Notes under the pieces: model-generated | The model's database searches: none | Seen by the model: only the letters and a program-made list of their open reading frames with translations | Told to the model about the DNA's origin: nothing | Assembly: GCA_015501585.1 (NCBI GenBank) | Contig: JADNRY010000175.1 | Coordinates: forward strand, 1-64,000 | DNA: 64,000 bases | Direction: 5' to 3' | From: Rhodocollybia butyracea | Lineage: Eukaryota; Basidiomycota; Agaricomycetes; Agaricales; Omphalotaceae | Program-made: the position numbers and the translations under genes | Part shown: piece by piece, positions 22,559 through 34,205 of the stretch | Position numbering within the stretch: the first letter of the stretch is position 1 | How the letters are laid out: every line of letters starts with the position of its first letter

Positions 22559-24200
22559 TGGCTTTGAGTAGCTGATGATTGGGATTTAGATTCAAAGCGT
22601 TGCTACTTATAATACAATACTGAGAGCAAACAGTTAGTCAGCCAGCTGCCAAACGACGAATGATTAATAGATTAATGTTTGCTTACTACTTACTGCAGTG
22701 CTTCTATACAAAGAGACCATGCTCAAGCTGAAAAGTCGATATCGGTGGACACCGGCGTTTTTTGCTGTTCATGCGTAGTGGAATCCTGTCCATTTCGTTT
22801 GATGTTTGTGGGACAGAACAAGGAGCGAATACAATTAGACGCTCGTCCTCCTTTAGACGCTGGTGTCCTTGAACTCTTCGTCCACGCTATACTTGGAGTG
22901 CGGACAAGTTTACCTCCTGTGAATATTACCGTGGCTCAGCGCTCAACGTCAACCCTCAGGCCTTCCAGTACAATGCAATCTTTTCGAGATATGGGAGTGT
23001 AGTGGAACCGAGCGAAGAACTTGAACCGAGTTCAACGATATACCGCTTCCTCACCTACCAGTAACGATTCCTCACATCAATATATTTGCGGCAAGTTGTC
23101 ACGATCCCAATCTGTCGGTGTATACCGCACTTCTTCACCCTGCTGGTAATTGGGTATAAACCGGGACAGTGGACTTGCTACACATCATCTACCTCCTTCG
23201 CTCCAAGTGATATCAACAGCTGTTATCAATAACGGACCACCTTGCGGCCAGTGCTTCAAATATCTACTCCAACTGCACAGTTTGAATTCTCGCCTCCCCT
23301 AGACATTGATTCTATTATATCTAGATCTTGCATTTTCACTGCTTTGGCGACGGAATACCACGCGCGGAATCAGCAGCATCCCAATCTTCACCCTTTGTGA
23401 CGTTGACAGAATGCTCTCCCTCGACCAATATTGAGAAGCAGCCGCCAACATACTGGTTAGTCCCCTACTTCTTCGCAGTGACGATATCGATGAAACTTAC
23501 AGAGCTTCTCTGAACAAGTATATAGCCCACTGTGACACAGTAGAGCCATAGTATCTCTGCTATCTTACTAAGAAGGTTGAAGGCGAATCCTTTTTAATTC
23601 ATCCCATCGCCCACCAAAGTGTTGGTTAGTCCCCTACCTGTGCTATTGCCTGCGTTTTCACATACCGCTTCCAAAGCCTAAAGGGCTATCTGCTACCGCT
23701 AGCCAGAGAAGACTTTCACTAAGTAATCGGTTTGACAATCGTGGATGGAGGTCGTCCGCCTAACTTTCAATCGTTTTCCAAGATGAACATAATCAATAGC
23801 GATTCGGATGATAATGCCAGTAAAAGCAGCTTATGCGCCCGAAAGAAACTGAATCACGGGCGAAACGCACCCATGACTTACCGCTCTCAAATCGATAATT
23901 CGACCGTGTGTTCAATCCAGAAGAACAGTTTCAAACTACACAGGCATTACAGTACAAGTATATACAGATCTTGTATACGATGTTGAGGCAGGAGTACAAC
24001 AATGTATCATTTCAGCTACAAGTTCGGAATCCTCTTTTCATTATGATCACCGCGAAGATGGACTAACACCCAAGCAATCTCTGAATCTGCTGACAGTCAA
24101 CTCTCGGACTATGCCATGAAATAAAATCTTCCTTCCAGAGTACAGTACAATCTCAGAAACTTTAAAATTCGCTGTCCTGGTGAAGTTACAGTAACCGAAG
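22559..24200. other. Region between OYE and ARD-like copy A, with decayed remnants
   Basis: The two genes diverge, so both upstream regions lie here. About 22,740-22,990 resembles 31,620-31,830, and about 23,565-23,720 resembles 31,890-32,030, so the whole region was duplicated with the OYE-ARD block. Around 23,390-23,660 are remnants of the decayed partner gene found between the ARD-like copies (the word TGTTGGTTAGTCCCCTAC). No intact gene is seen. Confidence 0.55.
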
Positions 24201-25005
24201 ATGGCCCCAATTCGCGCATATCATCTTCCCGCCGATTCCGCTTCTGCCATCGATACATCTCATCAAGTCAATTTTGAGAAACTTAATGCTCTTGGATGGA
24301 CGATAACATCCGTTGGTGGTGGCCATGATGAAATTGAGCAAGCTGGTCGCAAATTGGCAGAGGAGTTAGGATTTCCCGTGACCCAGGAGGGTTGTATTGT
24401 TCCATTTCACTATGACCTTCCAAAAAATGGCCCGACGGTGGCTCCAGAGGTGATCATAGCATATTCTAGCTAAAAATAAACTTGAATTCACCTCCAATTC
24501 TAGATGGTTGCCCTATTGACCAAATTGGTGGAAGTCGACAATAGGTAAGGAAAAGAAAGACATTTTGCTCGCCTGAGTCTGTATATCATGTCAATCTGTA
24601 GCGATATATGCTTATCGAATGGGGTGCTTGTCGCTATATCAAGCGGAAGCCGCTATTTCGATGTCGAAGGTGAGTACAATCTGTACCTCATATACGATCT
24701 GCTCTAACTAGTAGTGTACCCTAATAGACGTCACTACCGGTGGTTGGATTCGTATCCACTGTGTTACTGGGATGCTCGTTCGTATACCAGCAGCAGCAAA
24801 GTACCGTCTGGCTTTCGACGAGCAGAACAGAGAAGCAACTGGAATTGCATTCTTTAAAGTGAGCTTATTTCTGAGATTAACTAATGAATACACCTACTGA
24901 CTTGGATAGGAAACTGTCTCGAACCACGGATTGCTTGTGAAGGAAGAGATTGATAACCACCCGGCTCGTCAAGCTTATCTCAAGGAGGTCATTGGGCAGA
25001 CCTAA
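24201..25005 (+). CDS. Acireductone dioxygenase-like cupin, copy A (metal ligands absent)
   Basis: Exons are 24201-24449, 24504-24544, 24602-24669, 24728-24858 and 24910-25005, giving 194 residues. The N-terminus (MAPIRAYHLPADSASAIDTS), the cupin strands (RYFDVEDVTTGGWIRIH) and the end (EIDNHPARQAYLKEVIGQT) follow acireductone dioxygenase (ARD) throughout. ARD, a methionine-salvage enzyme, holds Fe or Ni with HxHxxxE and a later His in GIYHRF. Here the matching positions read DICLSNG and AAKYRL, so none of the four ligands is present. The protein cannot be a normal ARD; a binding or structural role is inference. A TTTAAAA motif lies about 40 bp before the start. Confidence 0.82.
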
Positions 25006-25069
25006 ATATCTGAATGCTTTGTAAACTGAATCAAATGTACTATTACCGTATGAGTTCTCGTCTTGTACA

Positions 25070-25530
25070 GCAGCTACGGAGTGATCCCCAAAAGGTCAAA
25101 GGCACAGTCGATCCTATGATTTCAAGCCTTGCAGTCTACGGTTTACGAGAATCGATGCCTACTACGCGGGACAGATATCAACGACTTTAAGCCAACTCAG
25201 GCGGCAGGGATCTCGATGGACAAATGATTCCATGCTACATACCGCCGCAGGCACTTGAATTCATCGATATCGTTAACGTGAGAGGCAGCTACCAAATCCT
25301 GGTTTCCCTGTTTCTTCGCAGCGGTGTCGATGAACTTATTAGGGTGCTGCAAGTAGCCGATCATGACACAGCATAGCCATAACGTCCCTGCTACCTAACT
25401 AAGGTTGACGGCGAAGTTCGAAACTTCCTTTCCAATTTATATAGTTATTTTTTGTTGCCTTGAAGCTCGGACTAGCACCCAGGAATTCTGGATCTGACGT
25501 GAGTCGGTTCTTGGGCTATGCCCCGAAATA
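25070..25530 (+). pseudogene. Decayed partner-gene remnant after ARD-like copy A
   Basis: Translation in shifting frames gives the same fragments as the better copies: SDPKKVKGTVDPMISSLAV, then GGRDLDGQMIPCYIPPQALE. Further decayed exons follow to about 25,500. It is not part of the ARD-like transcript unit as modelled. The family is unknown. Confidence 0.5.
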
Positions 25531-25618
25531 GATTCCTACATGAACGTACTAAGTAGTACAATCTCTGATTCTGACTGACGCTTTAAAAGTTGGCTTCCCA
25601 TTGTTGCAGCAACCAAAG

Positions 25619-26412
25619 ATGCCTCCATTCGTGCATACTATCTGCCCACCGAGTCTGCTTCTGCTATTGATGCATCTCATCCTGCCAGCGTCGAACAGCT
25701 CAGTGCCCTTGGATGGAATATATCATCTGTTGGTGGAAGCCCCGATGAAATTACACAGGCCGGTCAGAAACTTGCACAAGAACTAGGATTTCCCGTTACA
25801 CAGGAGGGTTGTATTGCTCCATTCGACTTCGACATCGAAAAAAATGCAGCGAAGTTGGCTCCAGAGGTGATGATAACAGATCCTCCCCAAGAGCAAACTA
25901 AAATCACTCACTCCAACTCTAGATGGCTGCCTTACTGATGAAAGTAGCGGAAGTAAAGAATCGGTAAGCGAAATGGATATTAAATATGCTCTGCGCGTAT
26001 TAACTCAATCCGTAGTGACTTATGCTACGTGAACGGAGTGGTTATTGCCGTAACGAGTGGAAACCCCGATCTAGATGTTGAGGTGAGTGTGATCTGCCCC
26101 CAACCCATGACCTGCCAAAACCGCATTCTTGTAGACATTGCTACTGCCAGTTGGATTCGCATCCCTCTTGATGCTGGGGCGCTCTTTGCTGCACCAACAG
26201 GAGCAAAGTTCCGTCTTCCTATCAATGAGCAGACCAAGGGGACAACCGGAATTGCGTTCTACAAAGTAAGCCTTTCTCTCTAAGATTAACAAGTAAATAC
26301 ACTGAGAGCTGAATAGGAAACTATATCCAACCATGGGTTGATTGTGAAGGAAGATATTGATCACCACCCGGCTCGTCAAGCTTATCTCAAGGAGGTCCTC
26401 GGGCAGACCTAA
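25619..26412 (+). pseudogene. ARD-like cupin, copy B (two frame lesions)
   Basis: The copy has the same five-exon plan. One G is missing just after the start (GATGCC against GATGGCC in copy C), so ATG leads into a wrong frame, and no in-frame ATG precedes it before a stop. A second G is missing at the third exon's donor (GTTGAG before GTGAGT, against GTTGAGG in copies C and F), which shifts the frame again. Otherwise the exons read well, for example INEQTKGTTGIAFYK and DHHPARQAYLKEVLGQT, so inactivation is recent. The metal-ligand positions are absent as in the other copies. Confidence 0.75.
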
Positions 26413-26629
26413 ATATCTGAATTTTAAACTGAATTGAATGTACTATTCAAGTTACCGTACAACTTGAAGTTCTCTTTTGGTGTTTCTACTTAGACCCACT
26501 GCTCAGAACTCAGAAATTTGGGAGAAAGTTCTGACGAATGTCAAACAGACTGAGCGCTCAGAAGACCACCATTGTTTGTTATCAGCCTGGTACAGCAGCT
26601 AGTAAGGAGTGATCCCAACGAAGGGTCCA

Positions 26630-27110
26630 AGGCAAAGCCGATCCTATTATCTCAAGTCTTGCGGTACGAGAATCAATGCCTACTACGCGGGACATATATC
26701 AACGATTTTACGCCAACTTAGGCGGCAGGGATCTCGATGGACAAATGATTCCAGGCTACATACCGCCGCGGGCACTTGAGTTCATCGTTAACATCACTGT
26801 GAGAGGCAACTACCAAAATGCTGCTTAGTCCCTGCTTCTCCGCAGTGATATCGATGAACTTAGGGTGTACCGTGCTTTAAGTAGCTCATCGTGACACAGC
26901 ATAGCCATGGCATCCCTGCTACCTAACTAAGAAAGTTGACGGCGAAGCTCGAAACTTCCTTCCCAATTCATCTCATCGCCCACCGAAGTGCTGGTTAGTG
27001 CCCCACTTGTATGACTAGTTTCAAAATAAACAAACATCAGGATATAGTTATTTCTGTTGCCTCGAAGCTCGGACTAGCACCCAGGGAGTCTCTGGATCTG
27101 ACGTGAGTCG
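26630..27110 (+). pseudogene. Decayed partner-gene remnant after ARD-like copy B (best copy of one exon)
   Basis: One frame is open from about 26,640 to 26,828. It reads DPIISSLAVRESMPTTRDIY, then QRFYANLGGRDLDGQMIPGY, then IPPRALEFIVNITVRGNYQN. In sister copies this exon ends at G|GTTAGT, a good splice donor. A second remnant exon near 26,950-27,000 also ends at a GTTAGT site. I recognise no family. The reading is coding-like (codon positions conserved between copies), but no copy is intact. Confidence 0.5.
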
Positions 27111-27237
27111 GTTCCGAGTCTTGGGCTACGCCCCAAAATAGATTCCTAGATGAACGTAACAAGTAGTACAGTCTCTGACCGAATTCATTCTGACTGACAC
27201 TTTAAAAGTTGGCTTCCCATTGTTGCAGCAACCAAAG

Positions 27238-28036
27238 ATGGCCTCCATTCGTGCATACTATCTTCCCACCGAGTCTGCTTCTGCTATTGATGCATCTCAT
27301 CCTGTCAGCGTCGAACAACTCAATGCCCTTGGATGGAATATATTATCTGTTGCTGGCACTGCCGATGAAATTATACAGGCCGGTCAGAAACTTGCGCAGG
27401 AACTAGGATTTCCCGTTACACAGGAGGGTTGTATCGCTCCATTCGACTTTGACATTGAAAGAAAAGCAGCGACATTGGCCCCAGAGGTGATGATAACAGA
27501 TCCTCCCCAAGAGCAGACTGAAAATCACTCACTTCAACTCTAGATGGCTGGCTTACTGATGAAAGTAGCGGAAGTAAACAATGGGTAAGGAAAATAGATA
27601 CTATATTGATGCTCTCTATAGATTAACTCAATCCATAGCGACGTATGCTACGCGAACGACGTGGTTGTTGCCGTAACGAGTGGAAACCCCTATATAGATG
27701 TTGAGGGTGAGTGTAATCTGCATCCAACGTATAATCTGTCAAAACCCCATCCTTGTAGACGTTACTACTGCCGGTTGGATTCGCATCCCTCTTGGTGCGG
27801 GGGCGCTCTATTCTGTACCAATAGGAGCAAAGTTCCGTCTTCCTATCAATGAGCAGACCAAGGGGACAATGGGAAGTGGATTTTTCAAAGTAAGCCTTCC
27901 TCTAAGATTAACGAGTAAATACCGACTGAAAGTTTGATAGGAAACTGTATCCAACCACGGATTGCTTGTGAAGGAAGAGATTGATAACCATCCAGCTCGT
28001 CAAGCTTATCTCAAGAGAGTCCTTGGGCAGACGTAA
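27238..28036 (+). CDS. ARD-like cupin, copy C (metal ligands absent)
   Basis: Exons are 27238-27486, 27544-27584, 27639-27706, 27759-27889 and 27941-28036, giving 194 residues with every splice site intact. It starts MASIRAYYLPTESASAIDAS. The cupin core reads VVVAVTSGNPYIDVEDVTTA, followed by GWIRIPLGAGALYSVPIGAK. The HxHxxxE site of true ARD is replaced by DVCYAND, and the last His by Lys or Phe in GAKFRL. The end NHPARQAYLKRVLGQT keeps the ARD C-terminal pattern. It lies in the same orientation as the other copies, at about 1.6-kb spacing. Confidence 0.82.
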
Positions 28037-28149
28037 ATGTTCTTTATAAACCGACTTGGATGTACTACATATTACCGTACAAATTTTCTTTCGGAATTGT
28101 CACTCAGTCCCACTGCTTAGAACTGAGAAAGGTGATAGGAGATTCTGGT

Positions 28150-28750
28150 CTAAGGGTTGAAACGGCTGCATAGTGATCCCAAAAAGGTCGAAGGCAAAGC
28201 TAATCCTATTATCTACAGTCTTGCAGTGCGATCCTACGGTTTACGAGTATCAATGCCTATACGCGAGACAGATATGAACGATTTTATGAAGGAAGGCGAG
28301 CTCAGGCGGCAGGGGTCTCGATGGACAAATAATTCCATGCTACGTACCGTTGCACTGGGCACTTGAGCTCATCCATATTATTAACGGTCCCTCGACATCT
28401 TCTGTTTGCGTGTGATATATTGAGAGCCAGCCACCAAAATGCTGGTTAGTCCCTGCTTTTTCCCAGAGAATGATATTGATGAACGTAAAGTGCTTTTACG
28501 TCGCGGTTATGGCATCCCTGTTACTTAACTAAGAAGGTTGAAGGCAAAAAGTTCGAAGCTTCCTTTCCAATTCACCTTATCACCTACCAAAGTGCTGGTT
28601 AGTCCCCTACTTGTATGTATGACCAGTTTCAAAAATACACAAGCATCAGGATATACGAAGTTTCCAATGCTGGAGCCGGAGGCCCGGGTCATGTTATTCC
28701 TGTTGCCTTGGAGCTCGGATTTTCCCTCTGCACTATGAAGGTGGACTAGC
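28150..28750 (+). pseudogene. Decayed partner-gene remnant after ARD-like copy C
   Basis: The unit holds SDPKKVEGKANPIIYSLAV and SYGLRVSMPIRETDM, then an eroded GGR-DLDGQ exon. After a GTTAGT donor, an exon near 28,624-28,745 reads FQKYTSIRIYEVSNAGAGGP then GHVIPVALELG and ends in TAG. This is the best view of the partner gene's C-terminal exon. Its Gly-rich segment and stop are shared in weaker form near 33,920. Confidence 0.5.
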
Positions 28751-28911
28751 ATCCGGGGAATCTCTGGATCTGACGTGAGTCGGCTCTTGGATTATGCCCC
28801 GGAATAGATTCCTAGATGAACGTAATAAGCAGTACACTGATCTCAGACCGAATTCATTTCCTTCTGACTGACACTTTGAAAGTCGGCTTCCCACTGTTAC
28901 AGCAACCAAAG

Positions 28912-29727
28912 ATGACCTCCATTGTTCGTGCATACTATCTTCCCGCCGAGTCTACTTCTACTATTGATGCATCTCATCCAGTCAGCGTCCGACAACTCAA
29001 TGACCTTGGATGGAATATGTCACCTGCTGGCGGAGGTCCCAATGAAATTGAACAGGCCGGTCGGAAATTTGCCCAGGAATTAAGATTTCCCATTACGCAG
29101 GAGGGTTGTAGCGTTCCATTCCACTTTGAACTTGAAAGAAACGCAGCGACATTGGCTCCAGAGGTGAGGATAACAGATCCTCTTCATGAGCAAACCAAAA
29201 ATCACTCACGAGTCCGACCTGAATTCTAGATGGCTGACATACTGAGGAAAGCGGCAGAAGCAAAGAATAGGTAAGGAAAATATATAGATATATCGATGCT
29301 CTATATATACTAACTCAGTACTTAGTGAGGTATGCTACGCGAAAAGCGTGGTTGTTGCTGTGACGAGTGGAAACCTCCAGATAGATGTCGAGGGTGCGTG
29401 TAATCTGCACCCAACGTACGATCTGCCAAAACTATATCCTCATAGACGTTCCTGCTGCCGGTTGGGTTCGCGTTCATCTTGCTGCCGGGACGCTCTTTTG
29501 TATACCGACAGGAGCAAAGTACCGTATTCCTATCAATGAGCAGATCGAGGGGACAACAGGAAATGCATTCTTCGAAGTAAGCTTATTACTGAGATTCATA
29601 GCTGTAAATACACTTACTGACAGTTGGATAGGAAACTATATCCAACCATGGATTGCTTGTAGAGAAAGAGATTGATAGCCACCGGGCTCGTCAAGCTTAC
29701 CTCAAGGAGGTCCTTGGGCAGACGTAA
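28912..29727 (+). CDS. ARD-like cupin, copy D (metal ligands absent)
   Basis: Exons are 28912-29163, 29230-29270, 29326-29393, 29446-29576 and 29632-29727, giving 195 residues. It has one extra codon near the N-terminus (MTSIVRAYYLP). The third exon's donor is GTGCGT rather than GTGAGT, still usable. The cupin part reads EVCYAKSVVVAVTSGNLQID and PAAGWVRVHLAAGTLFCIPT. The ligand positions hold no His or Glu of the ARD pattern. The frame is open to DSHRARQAYLKEVLGQT, so it is probably expressed. Confidence 0.8.
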
Positions 29728-29774
29728 ATATTCAAATGCTGTATAAACCGAATTGAATGTACTGTTACTTAAGT

Positions 29775-30110
29775 TCATCTCGGGTATCGTTAACGCTGAG
29801 AGGCAGCCACCAAAATGCTGGTTAGTCCCTACTCTTGCCCTACCCCCTCGCAGAGACAATATCGATGAAGTTTAGGGTGCATGACACTGCAGCTATAGCA
29901 TCCCAGCTAGGGCCTGACTAAGGAAATTGAAGGCGAAGTCAAAGCTTCCTTTCCTCATTGCCCACCAAAATGTTGGTTAGTCCTGTACTATACACAATAC
30001 GGTTGGGGCGGGAGGGTCGTATCACTTCTACTGCAAGCTCGGAATCCTCGCTTTTCATTATGAAGATGGACGAGCACCTGGGAATTCTCTGGATCCACCT
30101 GGATCTGGCT
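29775..30110 (+). pseudogene. Decayed partner-gene remnant after ARD-like copy D
   Basis: Short pieces of the partner gene remain, including two ATGCTG/GTTAGT or ATGTTG/GTTAGT exon ends at about 29,814 and 29,970, and the tail CATTATGAAGATGGAC near 30,055. No readable exon longer than about 15 codons is left. Confidence 0.4.
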
Positions 30111-30359
30111 TAAGTCAACTCTCAGTCCTCGGACTATGCCCCAAAATTAATCCTTCTTTCCAGATGAATTTAATAGACAGCACTAGACCAAATTCATTTG
30201 ACTCTAGGAATAAACAATCTCAACCACAGAGGGGATCTCTACAGATCATCTTATATCACACTCTTCACGCCTGAAGACCTCAGGGGTGGATCACTGTAGT
30301 CAGTGTCCTTGGTGGGGACATTCAGAGATGGGGATCGAGGTGAAGTTTAGATGGACATG

Positions 30360-31135
30360 CGCAACGCACCCAACATCATTAAAACCCCCCCAACCGATTT
30401 ACGACAAACTCAACCTCAAGAGCAGGTAAAGCAAATCGTGCATGATTAGGATAGAGCCGCCCCGCGGGTGTACGTTTGTTGGCGGTCGAGTAAAGGAACT
30501 ATTAGACAAGGTAGCCTGCGGCACCGCGGACTATATTATAAAGCGAAGGAAGAGACGTGACAGAAAAAGGTTACAGTTGAAAGAAGAGATGGTCAAACTC
30601 ACGAGGGCCATCAGACCCTGCTTCATATCAGCTTCCTCCGATAGGAGTTCTCGATGGCGGCCAGCTAATCCAATCCAATGTGGATTCATGAATCGGAGTC
30701 GGAACAAGGAAGGTATATAGTACCTAGTAAGAACGCGAGTTTGATACACCGTTATACGCACCGTGACATATCTAGGCTCACCAAGGCAGAAACTTCAACC
30801 TTTTCACCTCGGGCTGCAATTGCAGATGAAGCATGTACTGGTTTTCCAGAAGCGAGTTGTTCTGAAGCGTCGGGATGGCCGATACGGTCGACTGTGAGTG
30901 ATGGAGACAAGGTAATAGGCTACTGAAGCTGGAATGTGACATACGATGCCATAGCTACATAAATAAGGTAAAGTGATTGCGATTAGAAAACAGAGAAAGA
31001 AACACACCCAAGCAAAGATAGCACTTTTCCCTTCATCTGTATCTGTAACCTTCTTCCACGGGGCTGCTTGTTCTTTATTCGATATTCCAGGTGCATGTGG
31101 GCATTCAGTACTATTGGCAAAGACAACAAAGTGAC
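30360..31135 (-). pseudogene. Decayed second OYE copy
   Basis: Parts of several OYE exons remain in order on the minus strand. They are the NKRT/WGG region near 30,440-30,520 (with GAAGYL in place of the family's HGANGYL), the HxGRISHPD region near 30,850-30,890, and an exon reading CPHAPGISNKEQAAPWKKVT near 31,040-31,125. Frames are broken and the N-terminal and C-terminal parts are missing. It sits upstream of ARD-like copy E just as the intact OYE sits upstream of copy A. Confidence 0.75.
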
Positions 31136-31453
31136 GACATTGGATTTGAGCGGAAAAGAACGATAACAATCTGGATTGGGTATTGACGCCGAGAAAACAA
31201 CTGACGAAAATGTTTCCTGGCCAAGCGCACAGTTCAGATGCAACGTAACGGGAACGGAAGCGGCCGGAGAAGATGTCGTGTAAGGTGTGGCTGAGCGCTG
31301 GTGACGCGACAGATATGGGAGGCTGGAGGAAGTAGTGCGGTGAGACGAAGGCAAGAAAGATTGGATTGCTAGCTCTTCATCGACATCATCGACATCTCCA
31401 GCAGGATACAGTGCAACCGGTTTGCTGGACAAGTGAGTCATACGTGCGCTCAT
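31136..31453 (-). other. ORF fragment joined to the OYE remnant
   Basis: A minus-strand ORF starts at 31453 (MSARMTHLSSKPVALYPAGD), runs about 110 codons of unrelated, Ser-rich sequence, and then enters the OYE remnant in the wrong frame. It may be a fragment of another gene placed here by rearrangement. No domain is recognised. Confidence 0.35.
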
Positions 31454-32564
31454 TTCTTATGAGTGTGATCCAGAGTGAATGACATGGAGAGTTCCTGGGC
31501 AACACCACCCGAGTCCCGACGAACCAACGAATGAATTTGCGTTTTGCTAGCTACACATACTGCAGCACTTTGTGGATCTTGAAACTTGAAGCTTGAAGAT
31601 TTGGAAACAATGAAGCTCGAAGACGGATATATCAGTGGATACCGGGCGTTCGTGCATGGTGCATTTCGTTTGATGTTTGCAGCGAGAGAGCGTCTACAAT
31701 TAGACGCTGGTGATTAGACGCTGGTGTCCTCTTTCTCCCTTTAATCCACGCGATATTATTTGGAGACCAGTGCAGACAAGCTTACCTCCCGTGTTTACTA
31801 TGAATACTACTGTGGCTCAACGTCAACGTCAAGACATCAATGCGTGAACCCTCAAAGGCCTCAGGCCTGAAGCCATACACCTTACTAAGAAGGTTGAAGG
31901 CGAATCACTTTTAATTCACCCATCACCCACCAAAGTGTTGGTTAGTCCCCTACCTTGTACTATTGCGTGCGTTCTCACATACCGCCTCCAAAAGCCTAAA
32001 GGGCTATCTGGTACTTCTAACTTCATATAATCGGACGTTCATCAAGTAATCAGTTTACAATCGTAGATGGATCATGGACACGGAAGCTCATCCGTCCTCC
32101 CGGACTCCTACTTGACAATCGTTTTCCAAGATAAACATAATCAATGGTGCTAGTGCACTTCTGATTTGTATGATAAGGTCAGTAAAGCTGCTTATGCGCC
32201 CGAAATAAACTGAGTCACCGGCGAAACGCACCTACGATTTACCGCTCCCGAATCGATAATCGCATGTTCAATCCAGAAGATCAGTTTCAAACTAGTGACA
32301 AGCGTTCAAGTATCAGTACATCAAGTATACAAACCTTATGCAGAGCTGGCCAATGTTGGACTGGGAGGTACAATAATTTATATATTTCTCTTTTCATTAT
32401 GGTCCTCGCAAAGGTGGATTAACAACACCCAAGGAATCCCTGGATCTGGTGAGAGCCAGCCTCGAACTAAGCTATGAAGAGCATAGTACCATCTCAGACC
32501 GACTCCTGGCTGATACTTTAAAAGCGCCGCCTTCCCAGTGACAGTGAAGTTCCAGTGACCAAAG
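31454..32564. other. Region between OYE remnant and ARD-like copy E
   Basis: It is homologous to 22,559-24,200, with shared words including AGAAGGTTGAAGGCGAATC and GTTGGTTAGTCCCCTACC. It holds no intact gene. A TTTAAAAG motif stands 48 bp before the copy E start codon. Confidence 0.55.
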
Positions 32565-33369
32565 ATGGCCCCCATTCGCGCCTATTATCTCCCCGCCGAT
32601 TCTACATCTGCAATCGATGCATCTCATCCGGTCAGTGCCGAGCATCTTAATGTCCTAGGATGGAAGCTGTTGTCTATCGGTGCTAGCCGCGATGAAATCG
32701 AACAAGCCAGTCAAAAATTGGCACAGGAATTAGGATTTCCCGTGACGCAGGAGGGTTGTATCGTTCCGTTTCACTATGACCTTCCAAAAAATGCCCCGAC
32801 GGTGGCTCCAGAGGTGGTCATAGTAGATTCTCTCCGGGAGAAAAATTGAGTTCATTCACTCCCCGTTTCTAGATGGTTGCCTTATTGACAAAATTGGTGG
32901 AAGTCGACGATAGGTAAAGGAAATATATCTATACTCATCTCTGTCATAATCAAATAACTCAATCTGTAGCAATATATGCTTAGCGAATGAAGCGGTTATT
33001 GCTATAACAAGCGGAGGCCGCTTTTTAAACGTTGAAGGTGAGTACAATCTGTACCTCATATACGACCCGCTATAACTACTTGTACCTTGATGTGACGTCT
33101 ATCGCCGGTTGGGTCCGCATCCATCTTGATACCGGGGTGCTCGTTTGTGTACCAACAGGAGCAAAGTACCGTCTGGCTTTCGACGAGCAAAACAGAGAAG
33201 CAGCAGGAATTTCATTCTTCAAGGTGAGCTTACTATTTCTGACATTAACTAGTAAATTTACCTGTTGGTTAGGAAACTGTATCCAACATTTGGATTGATT
33301 GTGAAGGAAGCGATTGATGACCACCCGGCTCGTCAAGCTTATCTCAAGGAGATCCTTGGGCAGACCTAA
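32565..33369 (+). pseudogene. ARD-like cupin, copy E (lost acceptor and frameshift)
   Basis: Exons 1-3 (32565-32813, 32873-32913, 32970-33037) are sound and start MAPIRAYYLPADSTSAIDAS. The third intron has no AG before exon 4: the expected acceptor reads TTG at 33,087-33,089, and intron retention meets TAA within 14 codons. In exon 5 an extra base changes AAC-CAY-GGA into AACATTTGGA, so the frame shifts and ends early at TGA. Two independent lesions make a pseudogene. By sequence (RLAFDEQNREA) it is the closest relative of copy A, as expected from the block duplication. Confidence 0.75.
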
Positions 33370-33539
33370 ATATCTGAATGTTTTGTCAACTGAATTGAAT
33401 GCACTATTACCGTATGAGCTCCCTTTTGGTATCTCTACTTGGACACACTGCTCAGAATTTGATAGGAGATTCTAGTCTAAGGGATGATAATGAATGTCAA
33501 ACGGACTGAGCGCAAGAAAACCACCATTATTCATTCTGA

Positions 33540-34105
33540 ATCTTGTACAGCAGCTAAGGAATGATCCCTAAAAGGTTAAAGGCAAAATACGGTACGAGAA
33601 TCAATGCCTACTACGCGGGACATATATCAACGATTTTATGCCAGCCCAGGCGGCAAGGATCTCGACGGACAAATTATTCCAGGCTACATACCACCGCAGG
33701 CACTTGAGTTCATCGATATCGTTAACGTGAGAGGCAGCTACCAAAATGCTGGTTAGTCCCTGCTTCTTCCCAGCGATATCGATGAATTTAGGCTTCAACT
33801 AAACCCAGCATGGCCATAGCCTGTTACCTAACTAACAAGGTTGAAGGCGAAGCTCGAAGCTTCTTTTCCAATCCATCTCATCGCTCACCAAAGCGCTGGT
33901 TAGTCCCCCACTTGTATGACTAGTTTCAAAAATACACAAGCATCAGGATATACAAAGTTTATCTACTGGGGTGGGACATGGGAGGGTCATGTTGTTTCTG
34001 TTGCCTTCAAGAAGCTCGGAATCTTCGTTTTTGACTATGAAGATGGACTAGCACCTGGGGAATCTCTGGATCTGAGTTGGCTCTTGGACCATGCCCCGAA
34101 ATAGA
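33540..34105 (+). pseudogene. Decayed partner-gene remnant after ARD-like copy E
   Basis: It reads RESMPTTRDIYQRFYASPGG and KDLDGQIIPGYIPPQALEFI, then VNVRGSYQNAG up to a GTTAGT donor near 33,750. The later C-terminal exon near 33,925 is present but frame-shifted. Copies after B and E are the most alike in the first exon. Confidence 0.5.
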
Positions 34106-34205
34106 TTCCTAGATGAATGTAATAGGTAGTACAATCTCAGACCGAATTCATTTCCTTCTGACTGACCCCTTAAAAGTTGGCTTCCCACTATTACAGCAAC
34201 CAAAG

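Noticed and set aside
23328..23513. ORF beginning MHFHCFGDG
   Set aside because: It overlaps partner-gene remnants in another frame and is not kept in the homologous region near 31.9 kb.
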